The notes under the pieces: model-generated
What the model saw: only the letters and a program-made list of their open reading frames with translations
What the model was told of the DNA's origin: nothing
The model's database searches: none
From: Paraburkholderia adhaesiva
Lineage (GTDB): Bacteria; Pseudomonadota; Gammaproteobacteria; Burkholderiales; Burkholderiaceae
Direction: 5' to 3'
NCBI RefSeq assembly: GCF_021390575.1
Contig: NZ_JAJEJQ010000001.1
Location: forward strand, 1,154,501 to 1,218,500
DNA length: 64,000 bases
Shown: positions 1 through 9,441 of the stretch, piece by piece
How the letters are laid out: each line of letters begins with the position of its first letter
Position numbering within the stretch: the first letter of the stretch is position 1
Translations under genes and position numbers: made by a program

Positions 1-494
1 GTGACGATGAACGACGGCAGCCGCGTGCGCATCACGAGATAGCCGTTGAGCGCGCCGAGCGCGACACAGCACACGAACGCGAAGAGGATCGAGAGCCAGA
101 TCGGCAAGTGGAAGTACATGGTCGGGATCGCGACCATCATGCCCGCGAAGCCGATCATCGAGCCGATGGAGAGGTCGAACTCGCCGGCGATCATCAGAAG
201 ACACGCGCCCATGGCGAGGATGCCGAGGTAGGCTGCGACCTGCGACCAGTTCATCACGCCGTCGAGATCGAACATGCCGGAGCCGCCCGCGCCGATGGCG
301 AACACGGCGAAGACGAGCACGGTGCCGGAAATCGCTGCGAATTCGGGGCGGCCGAGCAGATGCCCGAACCGCGATTCGCGGCGCACGCGTTCGTCGGCGG
401 AGCCGGCTCCGGTCGGAGCCTGTGGTGCGGCGCTTGGGTCTTGCGCGTTGCCGTCGTGTCCGTGCGAGGGAAAGTGTTTGCCAGCTACACCCAT
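1..494 (-). CDS. Sugar ABC transporter permease, N-terminal part (runs off the left edge)
   Basis: Read on the minus strand, the ATG at 494 opens a frame that stays open to the edge. After about 45 polar residues it has hydrophobic segments and the stretch GEFDLSIGSM, the variant of the (G)xDLSxGS signature of RbsC/XylH/FrcC-type inner-membrane permeases (BPD_transp_2 family). The product should form the membrane channel for the sugar delivered by the binding protein encoded just upstream (815-1867), and an ATP-binding subunit is expected beyond the edge. The substrate is inferred from the neighbouring inositol-type regulator and dehydrogenases, not from the permease itself. The family is about 330-350 residues long, so roughly half is visible. 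Confidence 0.88.
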   Translation of the reverse strand, partial: MGVAGKHFPSHGHDGNAQDPSAAPQAPTGAGSADERVRRESRFGHLLGRPEFAAISGTVLVFAVFAIGAGGSGMFDLDGVMNWSQVAAYLGILAMGACLLMIAGEFDLSIGSMIGFAGMMVAIPTMYFHLPIWLSILFAFVCCVALGALNGYLVMRTRLPSFIV

Positions 495-656
495 GATGTC
501 TCCTTACTTCGGTCCTGTCCCACTACGGATGCCCAATCCACACCGTGCGCGCGACAGCAACGTGGCACGCACGGCGGCAACGCACCAGTGAGTAACGCGC
601 GGCGCGGTGGGCGAGGGGCGAAGCGGTGATCGCAAGGAGCGAACCGTCGCCGCGTG

Positions 657-795
657 TCGGCCCGAGTTAGTGCTTTAGCACTTACTCGGGCCCCATGCAG
701 AGCAGTCGGCCCGAGTTAATGCTTTACGGGCTCCATGCAGGGCACTCGGCATTGAGTCAGCGCTTCAGCACTCACTCAGGCCCCATGCAAAGCTG
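657..795. repeat. Three tandem degenerate hairpin repeats between binding-protein and permease genes
   Basis: Three units of about 40-50 bp (roughly 657-705, 706-745, 746-795) share a CGGCCCGAGT-like opening and end in CCATGCA(G/A)(A/G)GC. Unit 1 contains a near-perfect stem-loop at 661-690 (CCCGAGT ... ACTCGGG). Unit 3 forms an imperfect one at 753-776. Unit 2 has lost most of its right arm. The repeats lie 20 bp past the binding-protein stop and about 160 bp before the permease start, in the direction of transcription. Such hairpins can protect the upstream mRNA or attenuate the downstream gene, as in malE-malF-type operons. That role is inferred. Confidence 0.75.
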
Positions 796-814
796 GTTGA
801 CGAAAACCAGCGAA

Positions 815-1867
815 TCAGCGGTACTGACCCGCGTACTTCACGACCTTGTCGATGTTCTCCTTCGTGATGAAGCCCGGGCCCGATCGAATATCACGAGGCC
901 CATACGACGGCTGCAGCCCATACGTCTCGAGCCGCTGCTTGAACTTCGGATTCGCCTCGAGGATCTGGCGGATCTTCACCGGATCGGTCGTGTGCTCCTT
1001 CCTCACGATCGCGAGCACGGCCACGGGGATGTACCCCTGCAGATACGGTTGCTGGTCGATCGCGAACTGGATCGTGCCCGCGCGGATCCCGCTCGCAATG
1101 TCCTCGGAAAAGTCGAACGTATAAAAGCGGATCTTGCCCGCGAGGCCCATCTGCTGCACGGCCTTCAGGGTCGGCGCGGCCGACAGCGGTCCGAGCGTGA
1201 GGATCGCATCGGTGTTCGGGTGATTGCGTAGATAGGCGCTGACCTTCGACTGGATCTCGGTCGGGTCGGTCCCGCTGTCGATCGTCGAGGTCTTGAAGTC
1301 GACGCCGATGGCCTCCGCGAAGCCGCGGCAGCGTTCGAACGACGCCGCGTTGGTCGCGTAGTGGTTCACGCACACGAACGATTTCACGCCCGCCGCCTTG
1401 GCCTTCTCGCCGGCCGCCTGTCCAGCGACGAATTCGGGCTGTCCGACGTGCATGATCGCGCCGAGCTTCGCGCTCTGCTCCTCGGTGCCGGAGTTCAGCG
1501 TGACGAGCGGAATCTTCTTTTCGGTGACCTTGCCGATGGAACTCTTGAGCACATCGAAGTCGGCGATTGTCGTGGCGACGCCGTCGTAGTTGCGTGCGGC
1601 GGCCTGTTCGATCAGGCGGGCCATATCGGCGATGTCGCCGTTCGGCGGATTGCGGTAATCGGTCTGGACGTTGAAGTCTTCGTCCGCTTGTTTGATGGCG
1701 TTCTTGATGGTGTTCCACCACGAATCCGAATCCGGCGCGTGGCTGATGAGTACGAAGTGCGCGTCGGCGGCCTGTGCCGCCGGCATGGCCAGCGAGCCCA
1801 GCCCGGCAGCGAGCGCGAGCGTCGCGGCGAACCGCCGGAGCGTTGCCTTGCCCTTGCGTTCAGTCAT
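815..1867 (-). CDS. Periplasmic sugar-binding protein of an ABC transporter
   Basis: This is a 350-residue protein with a signal peptide (KGKATLRRFAA, a hydrophobic core, then AQA-AD cleavage near residue 34) and a type-I periplasmic-binding fold (Peripla_BP_4: FVLISHAPDSDSWW, then LIEQAAARNYDGV). It captures a sugar or polyol in the periplasm and passes it to the permease encoded at 1-494. The ATG at 1867 is preferred because GGTGGAG lies 5 nt upstream. A GTG three codons earlier is inside that ribosome-binding site. The gene is divergent from the RpiR-type regulator at 2120, and the intergenic GGAA-N6-TTCC palindrome suggests control by it. The inositol or inositol-like ligand is inferred from context. 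Confidence 0.88.
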   Translation of the reverse strand: MTERKGKATLRRFAATLALAAGLGSLAMPAAQAADAHFVLISHAPDSDSWWNTIKNAIKQADEDFNVQTDYRNPPNGDIADMARLIEQAAARNYDGVATTIADFDVLKSSIGKVTEKKIPLVTLNSGTEEQSAKLGAIMHVGQPEFVAGQAAGEKAKAAGVKSFVCVNHYATNAASFERCRGFAEAIGVDFKTSTIDSGTDPTEIQSKVSAYLRNHPNTDAILTLGPLSAAPTLKAVQQMGLAGKIRFYTFDFSEDIASGIRAGTIQFAIDQQPYLQGYIPVAVLAIVRKEHTTDPVKIRQILEANPKFKQRLETYGLQPSYGPRDIRSGPGFITKENIDKVVKYAGQYR

Positions 1868-1999
1868 TGTCTCCACCTTTCTCGGTCTGTCGTTTTTGGG
1901 GATGAACCGGACGGTTTCGCGTTTTTCATGCCGTCCCGCTCATCGTCAAGAGTAGGTCACGGTCGCGCGACATGCAATGGATATTTCACCGTAAATAAA

Positions 2000-2019
2000 A
2001 ATGGAAAATATGTTCCATT
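2000..2019. promoter_or_regulatory. Probable operator of the RpiR-type regulator (GGAA-N6-TTCC)
   Basis: AATGGAA and TTCCATT form a 7-bp perfect inverted repeat around a 6-bp spacer (core GGAA at 2003-2006, TTCC at 2013-2016). From memory, GGAA-N6-TTCC is the palindrome proposed for the RpiR-type inositol repressor IolR of Sinorhizobium meliloti. It lies between the binding-protein gene and the regulator and overlaps the likely -35 box of the regulator's promoter, which fits autorepression. Confidence 0.6.
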
Positions 2020-2041
2020 CACGCGTGGACCTTCCTATAAT
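2013..2041 (+). promoter_or_regulatory. Sigma-70-type promoter of the RpiR regulator operon
   Basis: TTCCAT (2013-2018) and a perfect TATAAT (2036-2041) are separated by 17 bp, about 80 bp before the regulator's start codon. The -35 box is the right half of the palindrome at 2000-2019. Confidence 0.55.
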
Positions 2042-2119
2042 CGGCAGCGTCGGCATGTTCCGGATCCCTTGCCCGGCAAGGGTTTGCGGCACTGCGGCAA
2101 CCAGCAAGGAAATGAGGCC

Positions 2120-3010
2120 ATGGTGGAAGAGACAACGGATGCCGTTGCGGGCGTCGACGAATTGATGCAGCGCATCGCCCACGACTACGAGGCGTTGCCG
2201 CGGCAGTTGAAAAGCGTCGCGAGCTACATCGAACAGCACCGCGCGAGCGTGATGATGGACCGAACGAGCGACATTGCCGCGAGCTGCGGCGTGCATCCTT
2301 CGGCGGTGGTGCGCTTTGCGCAGCGTTTCGGCTTTTCGGGCTTCTCCGACCTGCAGGCCGTGTTTCGTCAGGCGTATGCGGGTCAGGGCGCCTCGGCGAC
2401 GAGCTACCAGCAACGCATCCGCCAACTGATCGACGCGAAAGAAGGCAAGACGAGCCCGGAACTCGGCGGTGCGGTGGCTCGCGAGTTCATCGGCGCGTGC
2501 CGAAGCGGGCTCGACGAACTCGAAGCGGGACTCGACGACGCGCAGTTCGACGAAGCGGTAAAGATGCTGGAGCAGGCCGACAACATCTACGTGATCGGCG
2601 TGCGGCGCTCGTTTCCCGTGGCGAGCTACATCGTCTACGCGCTCCAGCACACGAGAAAGCGCGTGCATCTCGTCTCGGGGCTCGGCGGCATGTATCACGA
2701 GCAGATCCGAAGCGTGAAAAAGGGCGACGTGGTCATCGCGATCAGCTTTGCGCCCTATGGCAAGGAAACGCAATATTGCCTGCGCCTCGCGCAGCAGCAT
2801 CACGCGAAGACGCTCGTCATCACGGACAGCCAGCTTTCGCCGCTCGCGCGCCACGCGAATGCGCAGCTCTACGTGAAAGAGGGGAGCGCGTTCGCGTTCC
2901 GCTCGCTCACCAGCACTTTCTGCCTGTGCCAGGCGCTCTTTATTGCGCTCGCGTACCGGCTCGAATTGAACGTCGAAGAATCGACCGACACTGGAGGATA
3001 CGATGTCTGA
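2120..3010 (+). CDS. RpiR/MurR-family transcriptional regulator of the inositol-type locus
   Basis: This 296-residue protein has an N-terminal HTH_6 domain (residues about 12-90; DIAASCGVHPSAVVRFAQR is the recognition region) and a C-terminal SIS sugar-phosphate isomerase-like domain (about 135-270; IYVIGVRRSFPVASYIVYA). RpiR regulators sense phosphorylated sugars through the SIS domain and usually repress catabolic genes. The ATG at 2120 follows AAGGAAATGAGG. Longer in-frame extensions upstream lie over the antisense of the binding-protein gene and were rejected. The stop overlaps the start of the next gene by 8 nt, so regulator and dehydrogenase are probably translationally coupled. It is IolR-like by context. 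Confidence 0.88.
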   Translation: MVEETTDAVAGVDELMQRIAHDYEALPRQLKSVASYIEQHRASVMMDRTSDIAASCGVHPSAVVRFAQRFGFSGFSDLQAVFRQAYAGQGASATSYQQRIRQLIDAKEGKTSPELGGAVAREFIGACRSGLDELEAGLDDAQFDEAVKMLEQADNIYVIGVRRSFPVASYIVYALQHTRKRVHLVSGLGGMYHEQIRSVKKGDVVIAISFAPYGKETQYCLRLAQQHHAKTLVITDSQLSPLARHANAQLYVKEGSAFAFRSLTSTFCLCQALFIALAYRLELNVEESTDTGGYDV

Positions 3011-4028
3011 AAAGTTGTCTGAAAGCGCAGGCAAGACGCTGGATGTCGCGGTATTCGGCGCGGGACGCATCGGCCGCATCCATGCGGCGAATCTCGCGCG
3101 CGCGAGCGGCGTGCGCCTCAAGTATGTGATCGACGTGAACCGCGAGGCCGCCGCTGCGCTCGCCGCGCAGCACGGCGCGCAGGTGGCCGACATCGACGTT
3201 GCGCTAGGCGACGCATCGATCGGCGCGACCATGATCTGTTCCAGCACCGATACGCACTCCGAACTGATCCTCAAATCGGCGGCGGCGGGCAAGCATATCT
3301 TCTGCGAAAAACCCGTGGATCTCACGCTCGACCGCGCACGCGAGTGCGCGCAGGCCGTGGAGCGTGCGGGCGTGGTCGCGATGATCGGATTCCAGCGCCG
3401 TTACGATCCCACGTTCGCGGCGCTCAAGGCGCGTCTCGATGCGGGCGAGATCGGCACGCCTGAGATGCTCGTCGTGACGAGCCGCGATCCGGGGGCGCCT
3501 CCCGTCGAGTACATCCGGCGCTCGGGCGGCATCTTCAAGGACATGCTGATCCACGACTTCGACATCTTCCGCTGGATCCTCGACGACGAAGCCGACACCG
3601 TGCACGCCACGGGCAGTTGCCTCTCCGATCCAGCGATCGCAGAAGCGGGCGACATCGATTCGACGGCGGTGACGATCCGCACGAAGCGCGGGCGTCTTTG
3701 CCAGATAAACACGGCGCGTCGTGCGGCCTATGGCTATGACCAGCGTTTCGAGATTCTCGGCAGCGACGGCATGTTCCAGGCGGGCAATATGAAGCCCACT
3801 GAAGTGGTCGCGTGGTCGAAGAACGCCGTGTCGCAGGACGTGCCGGAGGCGTTCTTCCTTGAACGCTACCGGGCGGCGTATGCGGCCGAGATGGCGCATT
3901 TCCACGACGCGGTGACAAACGGCACGCCGGTGCGCACGACGGTTGCGGACGGGTTGAAGGCGCTCGAACTCGCGGAGGCGGCGGCGTTGTCGTGGCGTGA
4001 AGGGCGCGTGGTGAAGCTCGGCGAGTGA
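3003..4028 (+). CDS. iolG: Inositol 2-dehydrogenase-like oxidoreductase (Gfo/Idh/MocA family)
   Basis: This 341-residue protein opens with a Rossmann dinucleotide fold (VFGAGRIGRIHAANL, residues about 16-30) and has the family EKP motif (HIFCEKPVDL, about 99-108) carrying the conserved lysine, then the C-terminal alpha/beta domain with the HDFDIFRW motif (about 184-191). IolG oxidises myo-inositol to scyllo-inosose with NAD+, the first step of inositol catabolism. The gene overlaps the RpiR-type regulator gene by 8 nt and is followed by a second family member. The exact polyol substrate is inferred from the locus, since the family also includes glucose and scyllo-inositol dehydrogenases. Confidence 0.8.
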   Translation: MSEKLSESAGKTLDVAVFGAGRIGRIHAANLARASGVRLKYVIDVNREAAAALAAQHGAQVADIDVALGDASIGATMICSSTDTHSELILKSAAAGKHIFCEKPVDLTLDRARECAQAVERAGVVAMIGFQRRYDPTFAALKARLDAGEIGTPEMLVVTSRDPGAPPVEYIRRSGGIFKDMLIHDFDIFRWILDDEADTVHATGSCLSDPAIAEAGDIDSTAVTIRTKRGRLCQINTARRAAYGYDQRFEILGSDGMFQAGNMKPTEVVAWSKNAVSQDVPEAFFLERYRAAYAAEMAHFHDAVTNGTPVRTTVADGLKALELAEAAALSWREGRVVKLGE

Positions 4029-4106
4029 GCCGGCGCCCACAAAAAACGCGACAGGGATCGCACAGACGACTCTTGCAGCAAAGGCAGCACGGGAAGGAGG
4101 CGAACG

Positions 4107-5162
4107 ATGCAAACGACTGAAGGAGCCCGGCCGTTGCGCGTGGGCGTGGCGGGACTCGGGCGGCTTGGGCGGCGGCACGCGAAGAATCTCGCATACCGCG
4201 TGCCGGGCGCGACGCTAGCGGCGGCGTGCAGCCCGCTCGAAGACGATCTCGCATGGGCACGCGATGCATTGCCCGGCGCACGCCTGTACACGGACTACAC
4301 GCAAATGCTGGCCGACGATGCGCTCGATGCCGTCTGGCTCGTCACGCCTTCGTCACTGCACGCGCAGCAGATCATCGACGCGTTGCGCGCGGGCAAGCAC
4401 GTGTTCTGCGAAAAACCGCTTTCGCTCGACGTCGCCGAGTGCGAGCGCGTGGTGGCCGAGTCGCGCCGCTACGAGGGCCAGCAGGTAACGATCGGCTTCA
4501 TGCGCCGCTTCGATCCGAGCTACCAGGACGCATTCGCGAAAGTGCAGGCGGGCGCGATTGGTCGTCCGTTCCTGGTGCGCTCCCAGACCAGCGACCTCAA
4601 CGATCCGGAAGGCTTTTTTGTACGCTTCGCGCCCACCTCGGGCGGCCTCTTCCTCGACTGCACCGTGCACGACATCGACGTCGCGCGGTGGCTCCTCGGC
4701 AAGCCCCGCGCGACGCGCGTCTTTGCTAGCGGGACAATCGCGCTGCACGAAGGCCTGCGAGCGGCGGGCGACGTCGATAACGGCGTCGCGATCTGCGAAT
4801 TCGAGGGCGGCGCGCTCGCGATGTTCTACGCGTCGCGCACGATGGCGCACGGCAACGATACGTCGAGCGAGGTGATCGGCACGGCAGGCGCGCTCGCGAT
4901 CGGACATATTCCGCGCGCGAACCGCGTCGAGATCTACGATGCGCACGGCGTGCGCAGTGAATGCACGCCCACTTTCTTCGACCGCTTCGAGGAGGCGTTT
5001 CTCATCGAGGCCCACGCGTTCGTGGCGGCGGTGCGTGAGCGCATGGGCGAAGGCGCTGGCATGGTTGGGCAGGACGCGACGCTGGAAGACGCGCTGGAGG
5101 CGACGCGCATCGGCCAGGCGCTGCGCGAGTCGATGCACGCGGGGCAGGCCGTCGTACTGTGA
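4107..5162 (+). CDS. Second Gfo/Idh/MocA-family oxidoreductase
   Basis: This 351-residue protein has a Rossmann motif (VGVAGLGRLGRRHAKNL, residues about 11-27), the EKP motif (HVFCEKPLSL, about 98-107) and HDIDVARW (about 189-196). It is a paralogue of the gene ending at 4028, sharing layout but not close sequence. The start follows a strong GGAAGGAGG ribosome-binding site, 78 bp after the previous stop, so it is probably the third gene of the same operon. A second cyclitol dehydrogenase (for example for scyllo- or chiro-inositol) is plausible, but the substrate is not shown by the sequence. Confidence 0.82.
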   Translation: MQTTEGARPLRVGVAGLGRLGRRHAKNLAYRVPGATLAAACSPLEDDLAWARDALPGARLYTDYTQMLADDALDAVWLVTPSSLHAQQIIDALRAGKHVFCEKPLSLDVAECERVVAESRRYEGQQVTIGFMRRFDPSYQDAFAKVQAGAIGRPFLVRSQTSDLNDPEGFFVRFAPTSGGLFLDCTVHDIDVARWLLGKPRATRVFASGTIALHEGLRAAGDVDNGVAICEFEGGALAMFYASRTMAHGNDTSSEVIGTAGALAIGHIPRANRVEIYDAHGVRSECTPTFFDRFEEAFLIEAHAFVAAVRERMGEGAGMVGQDATLEDALEATRIGQALRESMHAGQAVVL

Positions 5163-5255
5163 CCATCGTGCCGCAGAAAGCGGCGCGCGCCTGCGGTAAA
5201 ATTGAGACTATTGTGTGCGCCGTGCCTGGCGTGCCACCCGAAGGATCCTACCCCG

Positions 5256-5489
5256 ATGCAGATTCAGATTCACAAGGAAGTCGATGCGCGCGGGCTGAAG
5301 TGCCCGCTGCCGATCCTGCGCGCCAAGAAGGCGCTTGCCGATATGGAAAGCGGCCAGATTCTCAAGGTCAGTGCGACCGACCCCGGCTCGCAGCGCGATT
5401 TCGCCGCGTTCGCGAAGCAGACGGGCAACGAGATCGTCGAAAGCTCCCGGCAGGATGAGACGTTTGTATTCCTGATGCGCAGGCGCTGA
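5256..5489 (+). CDS. tusA: TusA/SirA-family sulfur carrier protein
   Basis: This 77-residue protein has the family signature around the sulfur-carrying cysteine (DARGLKCPLPILRAKKAL, residues about 9-26, Cys at 15) and the C-terminal GSQRDF...E...FLMRR pattern. TusA-type proteins relay persulfide sulfur from cysteine desulfurase to acceptors such as the tRNA 2-thiouridine pathway. The ATG at 5256 is chosen because homology begins there. An in-frame start at 5202 would add 18 unrelated residues. A TAAAAT -10-like box lies at 5197-5202. A symmetrical terminator follows, shared with the convergent galU. Confidence 0.87.
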   Translation: MQIQIHKEVDARGLKCPLPILRAKKALADMESGQILKVSATDPGSQRDFAAFAKQTGNEIVESSRQDETFVFLMRRR

Positions 5490-5534
5490 AAGGCGCAGCG
5501 CCGCCGCTGCTTCGTCACCGTAAAAGCGGCACAC

Positions 5535-5567
5535 AAAAAAATGGCCCGCGTTCATCGCGGGCCATTT
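5535..5567. terminator. Bidirectional rho-independent terminator between tusA and galU
   Basis: ATGGCCCGCG and CGCGGGCCAT pair around a TTCAT loop (stem 5541-5565), with an A-run on the left and TTTT on the right, so it can end transcription from both convergent genes. Confidence 0.88.
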
Positions 5568-5600
5568 TGCTTGCAGCGCTTGCCGAGCAATGCGCGGTGT

Positions 5601-6482
5601 TTAGCCTTCCATCACCGGCTTGCGCGTATGCAGATACTCGGAGAATTCGGTCCCCACTTCAGGGTGGCGCAGCGCGAATTCGACGGTCGCCTTCAGATAG
5701 CCGAGCTTGCTGCCGCAGTCGAAACGCGTGCCGTGGTACTTGTACGCGAGCACCTGCTCGTCGGCGAGCAGCGACTGGATTGCGTCCGTGAGCTGGATCT
5801 CACCACCGGCGCCGGGCTTGATCGAGCGCAGGTGATTGAAGATGCGCGGCTTGAGCACATACCGGCCGACCACACCGAGGTTCGACGGCGCGTCTTCCGG
5901 CGCCGGTTTCTCAACGATGCCCGAGAGCTTGACGATCGAATCTTCCCACTCCTTGCCTTCGACGATGCCGTACGAGCGCGTCTCCGACGGCGGAATCTCT
6001 TCCACGCCGAGCACCGAGCTATGGTAGTGGTCGAACACCTCCACCATCTGCTTCATGACGGGCGGCGTGCCATAGAGCAGGTCGTCGGCGAGGATCACAG
6101 CGAACGGATTGTCGCCCACGAGCTTCTCGGCGCAGAGCACCGCGTGGCCGAGGCCGAGTGCTTCCGGCTGGCGCACATAGAAGCAATCTACGTTGTGCGG
6201 CTTGATGCTGCGGACCACCTCGAGCAGTTTCGCCTTGCCGCGTGCTTCGAGTTCCGCTTCGATCTCGTAGGACTTGTCGAAATGGTCCTCGATCGCGCGC
6301 TTGCTGCGTCCGGTCACGAAGATCATTTCGGTGATTCCGGCCGCTACGGCCTCCTCAACGGCGTACTGGATCAGCGGCTTGTCAACGACCGGCAGCATCT
6401 CCTTCGGGCTGGCCTTCGTGGCCGGAAGAAAGCGCGTGCCGAGGCCCGCCACCGGAAATACCGCTTTTGTAACTTTTAGCAT
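5601..6482 (-). CDS. galU: UTP-glucose-1-phosphate uridylyltransferase
   Basis: This 293-residue protein has the nucleotidyltransferase signature near its N-terminus ([20 protein letters not shown], residues about 7-26) and the conserved [13 protein letters not shown] segment. GalU makes UDP-glucose from UTP and glucose-1-phosphate, feeding LPS, exopolysaccharide and trehalose synthesis in the cytoplasm. Full length for the family. It lies about 90 bp downstream of valS on the same strand and is terminated by the palindrome shared with tusA. Confidence 0.96.
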   Translation of the reverse strand: MLKVTKAVFPVAGLGTRFLPATKASPKEMLPVVDKPLIQYAVEEAVAAGITEMIFVTGRSKRAIEDHFDKSYEIEAELEARGKAKLLEVVRSIKPHNVDCFYVRQPEALGLGHAVLCAEKLVGDNPFAVILADDLLYGTPPVMKQMVEVFDHYHSSVLGVEEIPPSETRSYGIVEGKEWEDSIVKLSGIVEKPAPEDAPSNLGVVGRYVLKPRIFNHLRSIKPGAGGEIQLTDAIQSLLADEQVLAYKYHGTRFDCGSKLGYLKATVEFALRHPEVGTEFSEYLHTRKPVMEG

Positions 6483-6573
6483 GTCTTTAGTCCTGGTCCT
6501 GGCGGCAGCGCGGTTCCCGCCTGGTTTCCTGCTTCGGTAGCCGCGCGTCGCATCCTGTTTGCCGGATTGGCTC

Positions 6574-9441
6574 TCAGGCCGGCAGCCGCTCGAGCTGCGC
6601 GGTCAGCTTGTCCAACGTAACCTTGAATTCTGCCAGTCTTTTCTGCTCCTGCTCAACGACCGCAGCGGGTGCCTTTGCGACGAAACTGTCGTTGCTCAGC
6701 TTGGCGGTGCATTTTGACACCTCGTTTGTCAGACGTGCGATCTCTTTTGACAATCTCTCACGTTCAGCGGCGACGTCGATTTCGACCTTCAGCACGAGCT
6801 TGTCCGTCCCGACGATCGCGACCGGTGCACCTTCCGATGCCGCGTCGAGCGTCGCTTCGTCGGCGATGATCTGGACTTCTGACAGACGCGCGAGCGCTTG
6901 TGCATACGGCGCGAAGGTGGCGAGCCGTGCGGCGTTTCCGGTAGCGAGCAGCGGCACCTTCGTGGCGGGCGAGAGGTTCATTTCGCCACGCAGGTTGCGG
7001 CACGCATCGATAACAGCCTTCAGGTCCGCGGCCCACGTTTCGGCGGCTTCGTCGATCTTCTTCGGCTGAGCGACAGGATACGCCTGCACCATGATCGACG
7101 CTTCGCCGGCGGCCACGTTCTGCGGATACGCATCGGTCAGCGGTGCGACCTTTTGCCAGAGCGCTTCCGTGATGAACGGAATGACCGGATGCGCGAGGCG
7201 CAACACCGTCTCCAGCACACGCAACAGCGTGCGGCGCGTGGCGCGCTGTTGCGCCGGCGTGCCGCTCTGGATCTGCACCTTCGCGAGTTCCAGATACCAG
7301 TCACAGTATTCGTCCCAGACGAACTTGTACAGGGCGTTGGCCACATTGTCGAAGCGATAGTCGGCGAAACCCTTCGCGACTTCCATTTCCACGCGCTGCA
7401 GCAGCGAGACGATCCAGCGGTCGGCCTGCGAGAAGTCCGTGTAGTCGCCCGGAGCGCAGTCGCCCGGCTCGCACGGACCGGGCTTCGAGAAGCCGCAGTC
7501 GTGACCTTCGCAGTTCATCAGCACGAAGCGCGTGGCGTTCCACAACTTGTTGCAGAAGTTGCGGTAGCCCTCGCAACGCGCGAGATCGAAATTGACATTG
7601 CGTCCGAGCGTGGCCATCGACGCCATCGTGAAGCGCAGCGCATCGGTGCCGAACGCGGCGATGCCGTCCGGGAACTCCTTGCGCGTCTTCTTTTCGATGG
7701 TGGCGGCCTGCTTCGGGTTCATGAGGCCCGTGGTGCGCTTGGCGACCAGCGCTTCGAGGTCGATGCCGTCGACGATATCGATCGGGTCGAGCGTGTTGCC
7801 CTTGCTCTTCGACATCTTCTGGCCTTCGGCGTCGCGCACGAGGCCGTGCACGTACACCGTCTCGAACGGCACCTTGCCGGTGAAGTGCGTGGTCATCATG
7901 ACCATGCGCGCGACCCAGAAGAAGATGATGTCGAAGCCCGTCACGAGCACGGAGGAGGGCAGGAACGCCTTCAGTTCGGGCGTCTCGGCAGGCCAGCCCA
8001 GCGACGAGAACGGCACGAGCGCCGACGAGAACCACGTGTCGAGCACGTCTTCGTCGCGCTTCAGTGCGCCCTTGTAACCCTTGGCGTCGGCTTGCGCGCG
8101 GGCCTCTTCCTCGGTCTTCGCGACGAAGATCTCGCCGTTTTCGCCGTACCACGCCGGAATTTGATGGCCCCACCAGAGCTGGCGCGAGATGCACCAGTCC
8201 TGGATGTTTTCGAGCCACTGGTAGTAGGTCGTCGTCCAGTTTTCCGGCACGAATTTGATCTGACCGTTGCGCACGACGTCGAGTGCGGTTTCGGCGATCG
8301 ACTTGCCTGGGTTGAACGTGCCTTCGGGCGCCGGCTTGCTCATCGCGACGAACCACTGGTCCGTCAGCATCGGCTCGATCACGACGCCCGTGCGGTCGCC
8401 GCGCGGCACCATCAGCTTGTGGGGCTGCACCGATTCGAGGAGGCCAAGCGCCTCGAAGTCGGCGACCACCTGCTTGCGTGCCTCGAAGCGATCGAGGCCG
8501 CGGTACTTTTGCGGCGCGTTGTTGTTGATCTTCGCGTCGAGCGTGAGGATCTCGATCATCGGCAGGCCATGGCGCTGGCCCACCTGGTAGTCGTTAAAGT
8601 CGTGCGCCGGCGTGACCTTCACGACGCCCGTGCCGAATTCGCGGTCGACGTATTCGTCGGCGATGATGGGGATCTCGCGGTCCGTCAGCGGCAGCTTCAC
8701 CATCTTGCCGATCAGATGCGCGTAACGCTCGTCTTCGGGATGGACCATCACGGCCGTATCGCCGAGCATCGTTTCCGGACGCGTCGTCGCAACCGTAAGA
8801 TGACCCGAGCCGTCCGCGAGCGGATAGCTCAGGTGCCACAGGTTGCCGTTTTCTTCTTCGCTCGCGACTTCGAGGTCCGAGACGGCGGTGAGCAGCACCG
8901 GGTCCCAGTTCACGAGGCGCTTGCCGCGGTAGATCAGGCCCTGTTCATAGAGGCGCACGAACACGTCGCGCACGGCGGCCGACATCTTGTCGTCCATCGT
9001 GAAGTACTCGCGCGACCAGTCGATCGACGCGCCGAGGCGGCGGACCTGGCCCGTAATCGTCGAGCCCGACTGCTGCTTCCATTCCCACACGCGTTCGACG
9101 AACTTCTCGCGGCCGAGGTCGTGGCGCGAAATCTTCTGCGCGTCGAGCTGGCGCTCCACGACGATTTGCGTCGCGATGCCCGCGTGGTCGGTGCCCGGAA
9201 CCCACAGCGTGTTCTCGCCGAGCATGCGGTGATAGCGCGCGAGACCGTCCATGATCGTCTGGTTGAACGCGTGCCCCATGTGCAGCGTGCCGGTGACGTT
9301 GGGCGGCGGCAACTGGATCGAGAAGTTGTTGCGGCCGGGCGTGAAGGTCGCGGCGGCGTAGCCGCGGCGCTCCCATTCGGGGCCCCATTGGGCCTCGATC
9401 GTCTGGGGCTCGAAGCTTTTCGCTAGCGTGCTGTCGCTCAT
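6574..9441 (-). CDS. valS: Valyl-tRNA synthetase
   Basis: This 955-residue class-I synthetase has the HIGH motif as HMGH (residue about 52, in [15 protein letters not shown]), the KMSKS motif (about 541, in QKMSKSKGN), a CP1 editing domain between them, and the C-terminal coiled coil (about 885-955; [23 protein letters not shown]). It charges tRNA-Val with valine. The ATG at 9441 begins the conserved [13 protein letters not shown] region. The frame remains open far upstream only because it lies antisense to uvrD. Its start faces uvrD across a 306-bp divergent promoter region. Confidence 0.97.
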   Translation of the reverse strand: MSDSTLAKSFEPQTIEAQWGPEWERRGYAAATFTPGRNNFSIQLPPPNVTGTLHMGHAFNQTIMDGLARYHRMLGENTLWVPGTDHAGIATQIVVERQLDAQKISRHDLGREKFVERVWEWKQQSGSTITGQVRRLGASIDWSREYFTMDDKMSAAVRDVFVRLYEQGLIYRGKRLVNWDPVLLTAVSDLEVASEEENGNLWHLSYPLADGSGHLTVATTRPETMLGDTAVMVHPEDERYAHLIGKMVKLPLTDREIPIIADEYVDREFGTGVVKVTPAHDFNDYQVGQRHGLPMIEILTLDAKINNNAPQKYRGLDRFEARKQVVADFEALGLLESVQPHKLMVPRGDRTGVVIEPMLTDQWFVAMSKPAPEGTFNPGKSIAETALDVVRNGQIKFVPENWTTTYYQWLENIQDWCISRQLWWGHQIPAWYGENGEIFVAKTEEEARAQADAKGYKGALKRDEDVLDTWFSSALVPFSSLGWPAETPELKAFLPSSVLVTGFDIIFFWVARMVMMTTHFTGKVPFETVYVHGLVRDAEGQKMSKSKGNTLDPIDIVDGIDLEALVAKRTTGLMNPKQAATIEKKTRKEFPDGIAAFGTDALRFTMASMATLGRNVNFDLARCEGYRNFCNKLWNATRFVLMNCEGHDCGFSKPGPCEPGDCAPGDYTDFSQADRWIVSLLQRVEMEVAKGFADYRFDNVANALYKFVWDEYCDWYLELAKVQIQSGTPAQQRATRRTLLRVLETVLRLAHPVIPFITEALWQKVAPLTDAYPQNVAAGEASIMVQAYPVAQPKKIDEAAETWAADLKAVIDACRNLRGEMNLSPATKVPLLATGNAARLATFAPYAQALARLSEVQIIADEATLDAASEGAPVAIVGTDKLVLKVEIDVAAERERLSKEIARLTNEVSKCTAKLSNDSFVAKAPAAVVEQEQKRLAEFKVTLDKLTAQLERLPA

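Noticed and set aside
1361..2119. Long N-terminal extension of the RpiR-type regulator
   Set aside because: It covers the antisense of the binding-protein gene. The family's N-terminus and ribosome-binding site place the start at 2120.
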